NCBI GenBank assembly: GCA_023252315.1
Contig: JAJPEB010000009.1
Span: forward strand, 1 to 17,030
Direction: 5' to 3'
Length of the DNA stretch: 17,030 nucleotides
Origin: Candidatus Woesearchaeota archaeon
GTDB lineage: Archaea; Nanobdellota; Nanobdellia; Woesearchaeales; UBA525
Shown here: one piece after another, positions 1-4,926 of the stretch
Numbering within the stretch: position 1 is the stretch's first letter
Layout of the letters: each line of letters opens with the position of its first letter
The notes under the pieces: model-generated
Databases searched by the model: none
Told to the model about the DNA's origin: nothing
Seen by the model: the letters and a program-made list of their open reading frames with translations, nothing else
Program-made: the position numbers and the translations under genes

Positions 1-1
1 A

Positions 2-151
2 TTCCTCGGGACGTGGAAAGGAGAGGTGACGGTGCAGGCCGAGGAGATAGCTGGGTGGGGGTGGTTCACTTACGAGAAGGCGCGCAAGCTAGAGCTAGGA
101 TTCGATTACGCTGATATAATCGAGAAATTACGGAGCCGGAAGCTCATTTAG
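2..151 (+). CDS. C-terminal fragment of a possible Nudix hydrolase
   Basis: An open frame enters from the left edge and stops at TAG 149-151, leaving 49 residues. The visible end has the pattern of a Nudix-fold C-terminus: FLGTWKGEV, then EEIAGWGWFTYEKA (an acidic pair followed by a tryptophan-rich strand and the 'eea' helix), then a closing helix IIEKLRSRKLI. In Nudix proteins this part follows the catalytic box, which would lie outside the window, so activity cannot be judged. Codons such as tta, cta, ata and att are much more AT-rich at third positions than in the following genes, which may indicate acquisition or low expression. The gene converges on kae1 with a 28-base AT-rich gap. Another small alpha/beta protein is possible. 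Confidence 0.5.
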   Translation, partial: FLGTWKGEVTVQAEEIAGWGWFTYEKARKLELGFDYADIIEKLRSRKLI

Positions 152-179
152 TGATTGCAATAAGTTTTCTAGAGCCCTC

Positions 180-1181
180 TTATTGTCTCCACGTCACCTC
201 GACCTCGTCCGTCCTCTCGTACGGCCTGATCGTCGCGTCCTCGACCGCCACCGCGATGCCGCCCTTCTCGTGCATGAGCAACCCGGCCCACGCGATCATC
301 GCGGCGTTGTCGACGAGGAACTCGTTCGCGGGGCAGAAGAGCGTAGCCCCGCGCTCCTCGCACATGATGCGGCACATCTCCTGCAGCCGCCTGTTGCACG
401 CGACGCCGCCGCCGAGCGCGAGCTCCGACTTGCCCAGGTGCGCCATCGCGCGCTCCGCCGCCTCCACGAGCATCGCGAACACGTGCTCTTGCGCCGAGAA
501 CGCGAGGTCGCGCGCGTCGTGCGTGCCATCCTCGACCATGCGCTTGAGGCGCGTCTCGAGCCCGGCGAAGCTCACGTCCATGCCCTTGACCGCGTAGGGC
601 AGCGGGACGAGCGCGTCCTTGCGCGGCGCGTCGAGGGCGAGCCGCTCGATCGCGGGGCCGCCGGGAAAGCCCATGCCCATGTTGCGCGCGAGCGTGTCGA
701 GGAAGTTGCCGACGCCCACGTCGAGCGTCTCGCCGAAGACGCGGTAGCGCCCGGCGTCGTACGCGATCACCTGCGTGTTCGCGCCGCTGCAGTAGAGCAG
801 CACGGGATCGCGCGCCCGCGTCACGAGCGCCGCGACCTCGAGGTGCGCGATCGCGTGGTTCACGGGCACGAGCGGGACGCCGATGCGCAGCGCGAGCGAC
901 TTCGCCGCGGCGGCGCCGATGCGCAGCGCGTGGCCGAGCCCCGGCGCGTTGCTGTACGCGATGAGCCGGATGTCCTCGAGGCGCACGCAGGCCTTGCCGA
1001 GCGCCTCGCGCATCGCGCCCTCGTACTCCTCCTCGTGGTGCTGCGCGACCTTGACGGGCACCATGCCCCCCTTCTGCGTGACGTAGGGCCTGCGCACGTT
1101 CGCGAGCACGTCGCGCCCGCGCAGGATCGCGACGCCGAAGGTATGCGCGGTGCTCTCGATGCCGAGCACGAGGAGGGCCAT
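180..1181 (-). CDS. kae1: Kae1, tRNA N6-threonylcarbamoyladenosine (t6A37) transferase of the KEOPS complex
   Basis: This 333-residue protein is the catalytic subunit of KEOPS, which transfers threonylcarbamoyl to A37 of ANN-decoding tRNAs in the cytoplasm. The ASKHA-fold marks are present: N-terminal LGIESTAHTFGVAI, metal-binding histidines H109 and H113 in NHAIAHLE, nucleotide loop SGANTQVIA (132-140), GVGNFLDTLARNMG, GGGVACNRRL (257-266), and metal aspartate D291 in EFLVDNAAMIAW. Length fits a free-standing Kae1. No Bud32 kinase is fused, and the frame ends at TAA 180-182. The ATG at 1179-1181 starts the family's first strand, and a TATA box ends 23 bases upstream, implying a leaderless mRNA. 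The longer upstream open frame is arginine-rich and not protein-like. It is divergent from the SET gene. Confidence 0.96.
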   Translation of the reverse strand: MALLVLGIESTAHTFGVAILRGRDVLANVRRPYVTQKGGMVPVKVAQHHEEEYEGAMREALGKACVRLEDIRLIAYSNAPGLGHALRIGAAAAKSLALRIGVPLVPVNHAIAHLEVAALVTRARDPVLLYCSGANTQVIAYDAGRYRVFGETLDVGVGNFLDTLARNMGMGFPGGPAIERLALDAPRKDALVPLPYAVKGMDVSFAGLETRLKRMVEDGTHDARDLAFSAQEHVFAMLVEAAERAMAHLGKSELALGGGVACNRRLQEMCRIMCEERGATLFCPANEFLVDNAAMIAWAGLLMHEKGGIAVAVEDATIRPYERTDEVEVTWRQ

Positions 1182-1203
1182 TGGCGGCAGGGGGCGCACG
1201 AGG

Positions 1204-1211
1204 GTTAAAAG
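1204..1211 (-). promoter_or_regulatory. TATA box of kae1
   Basis: On the minus strand the bases read CTTTTAAC, with the last base 23 positions before the kae1 ATG. The same distance is seen at several other first genes here, so transcription probably starts at or within a base or two of the ATG. Confidence 0.7.
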
Positions 1212-1273
1212 CGTTGAGGTCTGCTCTGCGGCGTTTCTGGGAGCGATGGCGCTCCGCCTGTTCCTTTCCCTGC

Positions 1274-1287
1274 CGATACCTTTTAAA
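1274..1287 (+). promoter_or_regulatory. Promoter (CGATAC-type TATA box) of the SET-domain gene
   Basis: The bases read CGATACCTTTTAAA, ending 24 positions before ATG 1311. The element is one base shorter than CGATACTCTTTTAAA, which occurs identically at 7541-7555 and 10726-10740. Its distance favours ATG 1311 over the in-frame GTG at 1305 as the start codon. Confidence 0.75.
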
Positions 1288-1310
1288 GGGATTCGGGAGC
1301 CCCCGTGCGC

Positions 1311-1727
1311 ATGGAAGGCCTGCGCACCGCGCCGTCGAAGATCCAGGGCACCGGCTGCTTCGCGGAGAAGGGGTTCGCGAAGGACGAGCGGCTCGGCGAG
1401 TACACGGGCGAGCTCATCTCGGACGCGGAGGCGATGCGCAGGCACGTCGAGGGCGACCACACGTACCTCTTCGCGGTCGAGGACGACTTGTGCATCGACG
1501 CGCGCTTCGACGACACGAACATCCTCAAGTACATCAACCACTCGTGCGAGCCCAACTGCTACGCGGAGTGCGAGGGGCACAGGATCTTCATCTACGCGCT
1601 GCGCGACATCGAGCGGGGCGAGGAGCTCACGTACGACTACCAGCTCGTGTGCGAGACCGACGAGGCGCTCACGTGCTCGTGCGGCTCGAAGTCGTGCAGG
1701 GGGACGATGCGGGCGACGCAGGACTGA
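1311..1727 (+). CDS. Single-domain SET lysine methyltransferase with post-SET zinc motif
   Basis: The 138-residue protein is almost only a SET domain, the AdoMet-dependent protein-lysine methyltransferase fold. It opens with KIQGTGCFAEKGF and GEYTGELIS, has the pseudoknot motif NHSCEPNC (76-83), and the catalytic-tyrosine motif GEELTYDY (103-110, Y110). It ends with the post-SET motif C122-x-C124-x4-C129-RG. In eukaryotic SET enzymes these three cysteines bind one zinc together with the Cys of NHSC, here C79, so the site looks complete. The start is ATG 1311, placed 24 bases after the TATA box; GTG 1305 would add two residues. The substrate is unknown: an archaeal chromatin protein or a ribosomal protein is possible. 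Divergent from kae1 and followed by pyrD with its own promoter. Confidence 0.93.
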   Translation: MEGLRTAPSKIQGTGCFAEKGFAKDERLGEYTGELISDAEAMRRHVEGDHTYLFAVEDDLCIDARFDDTNILKYINHSCEPNCYAECEGHRIFIYALRDIERGEELTYDYQLVCETDEALTCSCGSKSCRGTMRATQD

Positions 1728-1768
1728 TCCTCCTGCCGCGGGCGCGCGGCGCCCCCGGGAATAGGAAC

Positions 1769-1775
1769 ATTTAAT
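1769..1775 (+). promoter_or_regulatory. Putative TATA box of the pyrD-like gene
   Basis: The bases ATTTAAT lie in a short AT-rich patch (AGGAACATTTAATTC) within GC-rich DNA, ending 25 bases before ATG 1800. This predicts a leader of about two bases. Confidence 0.5.
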
Positions 1776-1799
1776 TCTCCCGCTGCCGGAAAGCGAGGC

Positions 1800-2915
1800 A
1801 TGCTGTATGCGCGCCTGGTCAAGCCGGTCCTCTTCCGCATGGACCCCGAAGACGCGCACGAGCGCGTGCTGCTCGTGGGGAGGATCCTCGGCAGCAACCC
1901 CGCCACGCGCGGCCTCGTGCGCGCGGCATGCGCGTGCCGCGACCCGATGCTCGTGCAGCGCATCCGCGGCGTCACGTTCCCGACCCCCGTGGGGCTCGCC
2001 GCGGGCTTCGACAAGGACGCGTACCTGCTGCGCACGCTGCCCGCGGTCGGCTTCGGCTTCGCGGAGATCGGCAGCGTGACCGCGGAGCCCTACGGGGGCA
2101 ACCCGCGGCCCAGGCTCGTGCGCCTGCCCAAGGACGAGAGCATCATCGTCTACTACGGCCTCAAGAGCGAGGGGGCCGCGCGTCGGCTGGTCGACGCTTT
2201 CGTAGCGCAAACGAAGATCGACGATTGGATCGAGGGGATAGAGGCGCTCAAGGGATGCGGCGACTATCTCACGATCAACGTGAGCTGCCCGAACACGTGC
2301 GACCCCCATACGTTCGCGGAGCCCGCGCTTCTCAAGATGCTGCTCGCGCGCATCGCGCGCGAGGCGCGCTTGCCCCGCAAGCCGGTGTTCCTCAAGCTCT
2401 CCGCGGACATGCCTGCGCGCGCCCTCGATCGCATCGTCGCGATCTGCGACCGCGCCACCCGCGGCGACGGCACGCCCATCGTCTCGGGGTTCATCCTCAC
2501 GAACCTCGTCAAGGACCGCGCGAGCGTGGCCCTCAGGAGCGACCCGTCCGAATACGAGGGGCGCAAGGGAGGGCTCTCGGGAAGGCCCGTCGCGAAGAAG
2601 GCGCTCGCGCTCACCCGCCACGCCTACGTGCGCTACGGCGGCCGCTACGTCATCGTGAGCTGCGGGGGGATCTTCACCGCGCAAGACGCGTACGAGCGCA
2701 TCCGCAACGGGGCGTCCCTCGTGCAGCTCGTGACGGGGATGATCTACGGCGGCCCGTTCGCGGTGAAGCGCATCACCAAGGGGCTCGTGGCGCTGCTCAA
2801 GCGCGACGGGTTCGCGAGCGTCTCAGAGGCGGTGGGGGCGGACGCGCGCGCGAGCGCGCGCTGGGCACGTCGCTCTCGCATGCGAAGCGCTCCGGGCCGC
2901 GCTAGCCGAACGTGA
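1800..2915 (+). CDS. pyrD: Dihydroorotate dehydrogenase-like flavoprotein (PyrD family, class 2-like with divergent active site)
   Basis: 371 residues. Dihydroorotate dehydrogenase oxidises dihydroorotate to orotate in pyrimidine synthesis; class 2 enzymes pass electrons to membrane quinone. Class 2 features are the N-terminal helix LVKPVLFRMDPEDAH, GLAAGFDKD (K72), IGSVTAEPYGGNPRPRL, GGLSGRP, VSCGGI and LVQLVTGMIYGGP. Oddities: the catalytic-base position is Cys163 in NVSCPNT, as in class 1, where class 2 has Ser. The usual Asn-containing loop after 'G(F/L)' reads GLKSEG (120-125). The strand normally carrying 'NIGKN' between that loop and NVSCPNT appears missing, about 20 residues short. 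An arginine-rich tail of about 27 residues follows the family's usual end and overlaps the convergent thioredoxin gene by 14 bases. A related flavin oxidoreductase with another substrate is possible. Confidence 0.85.
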   Translation: MLYARLVKPVLFRMDPEDAHERVLLVGRILGSNPATRGLVRAACACRDPMLVQRIRGVTFPTPVGLAAGFDKDAYLLRTLPAVGFGFAEIGSVTAEPYGGNPRPRLVRLPKDESIIVYYGLKSEGAARRLVDAFVAQTKIDDWIEGIEALKGCGDYLTINVSCPNTCDPHTFAEPALLKMLLARIAREARLPRKPVFLKLSADMPARALDRIVAICDRATRGDGTPIVSGFILTNLVKDRASVALRSDPSEYEGRKGGLSGRPVAKKALALTRHAYVRYGGRYVIVSCGGIFTAQDAYERIRNGASLVQLVTGMIYGGPFAVKRITKGLVALLKRDGFASVSEAVGADARASARWARRSRMRSAPGRASRT

Positions 2916-4047
2916 ACGTGTACAGCTCGACGCCCGGCGCCACCTTGAGCTCGAGCGTGTGCGTGCCGTACGACGTGCCGTTCACGAGCGTGTAGAGCGT
3001 CTGGTCGGAGACCGTCACGTTGCCCTGCGCGACCCCGTCGACGACGACCTGCACCTGCGCGGGGCTCTTGGAGCCCGCGACCGCGTACACGTCCTTCGCG
3101 CCGTAGCGCAGGAGCACGCGCGAGTCCCGCACCGCCTGCGCGTTGTCCCTGTTGTCGCGCCACGTGCCGTCGAGGTAGAACTTGCCGTCCTCGAGCGCCG
3201 CGGGCGCCTCGTACGCGACCTCCTGGTCGTTGCGGTAGCCCTGCGCGTTGCCGAGCTGGTCGCGGCTGAAGCCGTAGCCGAGGTACGTCTCCTCGCTCGT
3301 GATCTGGCCGAACTGGGGCGCCTGCGTGGGCCGCGTGAGGTTCGCGCCGACCGTCATGTTGAGGCCGAGCGCCTCGCGCCGCTCCTCGAGCAGGCCCTGG
3401 ATCGCCTTCTCCGTCTCGTCGTAGCCGCCCTCGCCGATGTGGTCGTGGACGACGAAGCCGTCGATGTCGATCAGGTACTCGTGCGGCCAGTAGTGGTTGT
3501 TGTACGCCTGCCACGTCGCGCGGTCGTTGTCGAGCACCACGGGGTACTTGACCCCGAACTTCTGCGTCGCGCGCACGACGTTGCCGTAGTCCTTCTCGAA
3601 CTCGAACTCGGGGGTGTGCACGCCGACGATGAGGAGGCCCTGGTCGCGGTACTTGTCGTCCCACGCCGTGAGGTAGGGGAGCGTGCGCTCGCAGTTGATG
3701 CACGAGTACGTCCAGAAGTCGACGAGGATGACCTTCTTGCCGATCTCGTCGCTCAGGTTGAAGGGCGCCGCGTTGACGAATCCCGAGGGGTGCGCGAGCT
3801 CGATCGCGCGCGGGTACTTGCCCTGCTTGCCCGCGATGCGCTGCGCGGCCGCCGCCGAGAGCTGCGCCTGCGCGGGCGACGCGGGGGTGCCGTCGGCCTG
3901 GGCTTGCTCGGGCTGCTGCGCGGCAGCGACGGGGATCTGCACGGGCGCCGACGACGACTGCGGGCTCGCGGTCAGGTGGCTGATCCACGCGATCGCGCCG
4001 ACGATGGCGGCGACGATGACGATGAGGGCGATGGTCTTCTTCTCCAT
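2902..4047 (-). CDS. Membrane-anchored thioredoxin-like protein with DipZ-type C-terminal domain
   Basis: 381 residues. A signal anchor (about 5-23, IALIVIVAAIVGAIAW) is followed by an Ala/Gln/Pro-rich linker to about residue 75. The TlpA-like thioredoxin domain (about 85-225) has C116-I-N-C119 in WTYSCINCERTLPYL, and GVHTPEFEFEKDYGNV and YWPHEYLID (the cis-proline region), which are DipZ signatures. The C-terminal beta-domain (about 255-381) ends in LYTLVNG and YTFTFG, as in DipZ proteins. Acting outside the membrane, it should receive electrons from the CcdA partner and pass them to exported disulfide proteins. It starts 4 bases after the ccdA stop, with a ribosome site overlapping that stop, so the two form an operon equal to one DipZ polypeptide split in two. 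Confidence 0.92.
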   Translation of the reverse strand: MEKKTIALIVIVAAIVGAIAWISHLTASPQSSSAPVQIPVAAAQQPEQAQADGTPASPAQAQLSAAAAQRIAGKQGKYPRAIELAHPSGFVNAAPFNLSDEIGKKVILVDFWTYSCINCERTLPYLTAWDDKYRDQGLLIVGVHTPEFEFEKDYGNVVRATQKFGVKYPVVLDNDRATWQAYNNHYWPHEYLIDIDGFVVHDHIGEGGYDETEKAIQGLLEERREALGLNMTVGANLTRPTQAPQFGQITSEETYLGYGFSRDQLGNAQGYRNDQEVAYEAPAALEDGKFYLDGTWRDNRDNAQAVRDSRVLLRYGAKDVYAVAGSKSPAQVQVVVDGVAQGNVTVSDQTLYTLVNGTSYGTHTLELKVAPGVELYTFTFG

Positions 4048-4051
4048 GGGG

Positions 4052-4057
4052 TCACCT
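4052..4057 (-). promoter_or_regulatory. Shine-Dalgarno site overlapping the ccdA stop codon
   Basis: On the minus strand AGGTGA is followed by CCCC and the ATG of the thioredoxin gene. The TGA inside the site is the ccdA stop codon, so translation of the two genes is probably coupled. Confidence 0.8.
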
Positions 4058-4765
4058 GAGCAGCAGGCTGTTCACGAACGAGAAGTTCGCGACGAGGCTG
4101 AGCGTCTGCGTGAAGACGAGGATGCCGAGCGCGATGAGCAGCACGCCAACGACGATGTTGAAGTACTCGAGGAACCTGCCGTAGCGCTTGATCAGCGCGA
4201 GCGCCTGCCCGGAGAAGATCCCGACGAGCAGGAACGGCAGCCCGAGGCCGAGCGCGTACGCGAGCAGCAGGCCGAAGCTCTGCCCGGGCTGCGACGCCGC
4301 GAGCGTGAGGACGGAGCCGAGCACGGGGCCCACGCACGGCGACCAGCCGACGGCGAACGACGCGCCGAAGAGGAACGAGGTCACGTACGCCATCCCCGAG
4401 GACTTCGCGCCCGACGACTCCTTCACCTCTGCGCTGTGCTCGCGCATGAGGAACGGGATCCTGATGAGGCCGGTGAGGTGCAGGCCGAACACGATGATGA
4501 CCGCGCCGCCGATGCGCGAGAGCCACGCCTGCACCCCGTACGACACGTTCGCGAGCACGGTGTTGAGGAGCACGCCGAGCAGCGCGAAGACGCACGAGAA
4601 GCCGAGCACGTACACCGCGCTGTGCGAGAACGTGCGCCACTTGCCGTCCCCGATCGACGTGCCGGAGAGGTACGCGAGGAAGCCGGGGAGCAGCGGGAGC
4701 ACGCACGGGCTCAGGAACGAGACGATGCCTGCGAGGAACGCGACGAGGAGCGTGAGCTGTGCCAT
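4052..4765 (-). CDS. ccdA: CcdA/DsbD-type transmembrane thiol-disulfide electron carrier
   Basis: A 237-residue polytopic membrane protein with six predicted hydrophobic segments. CcdA carries electrons from cytoplasmic thioredoxin across the membrane through a pair of cysteines. Both cysteine motifs are present: C21 in SFLSPCVLPLLPG in helix 1 and C144 in GWSPCVGPVLG in helix 4, with the flanking prolines typical of the LysE/DsbD family. Length fits a complete CcdA. The ATG at 4763-4765 lies 25 bases after the end of a TATA box. First gene of the operon with the DipZ-type thioredoxin; its promoter carries the 22-base element also found at msrB. Divergent from a cysteine-rich secreted protein, a plausible client. 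Confidence 0.94.
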   Translation of the reverse strand: MAQLTLLVAFLAGIVSFLSPCVLPLLPGFLAYLSGTSIGDGKWRTFSHSAVYVLGFSCVFALLGVLLNTVLANVSYGVQAWLSRIGGAVIIVFGLHLTGLIRIPFLMREHSAEVKESSGAKSSGMAYVTSFLFGASFAVGWSPCVGPVLGSVLTLAASQPGQSFGLLLAYALGLGLPFLLVGIFSGQALALIKRYGRFLEYFNIVVGVLLIALGILVFTQTLSLVANFSFVNSLLLR

Positions 4766-4789
4766 GGATGCGCGCCTCCCGGGCGGCTC

Positions 4790-4811
4790 TTATATAGTTT
4801 CTCCAGAATCG
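4790..4811 (-). promoter_or_regulatory. ccdA promoter with conserved upstream element shared with msrB
   Basis: Read on the minus strand, the 17 bases CGATTCTGGAGAAACTA are followed by T and then ATAA. The same 22 positions occur upstream of msrB (10136-10157) with one difference (C for T). The right part is the TATA box, the GAGAAAC just before it sits where the archaeal BRE lies, and the CGATTCTG part extends beyond a basal promoter, as a regulator site might. Confidence 0.75.
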
Positions 4812-4877
4812 GGCGCGGGAGCGGAGGCTTAGGCATTGTCGCGGGTGTTCCACCATCGGCATTTCCGCGGCGTTGCC

Positions 4878-4885
4878 TTTTATAA
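4878..4885 (+). promoter_or_regulatory. TATA box of the cysteine-rich secreted protein
   Basis: TTTTATAA is followed 42 bases later by ATG 4927. With the 23-base spacing seen elsewhere, the transcript would start near 4908 and have a leader of about 19 bases that holds the GAGGTG ribosome site at 4915-4920. Confidence 0.7.
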
Positions 4886-4926
4886 GCAAAATCCGCTTCA
4901 TGCCGCCCACAAGAGAGGTGCCTCCC

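Noticed and set aside
1240..1255. GGAGCG-ATGG-CGCTCC inverted repeat between the kae1 and SET promoters, with TTTCTGGGAGCG resembling the redox promoter element.
   Set aside because: Six-base arms are common by chance in such GC-rich DNA, and the resemblance is partial and wrongly spaced from both TATA boxes.
1305..1310. GTG 1305 as start of the SET gene.
   Set aside because: It lies only 18 bases after the TATA box, before the expected transcription start. ATG 1311 fits the 23-24 base rule.
1182..2684. Extension of kae1 upstream as a far longer minus-strand protein.
   Set aside because: The extension is Arg/Ala/Val-rich antisense of the SET and pyrD genes, which have clear domains. The Kae1 fold begins exactly at ATG 1181 with a well-placed TATA box.
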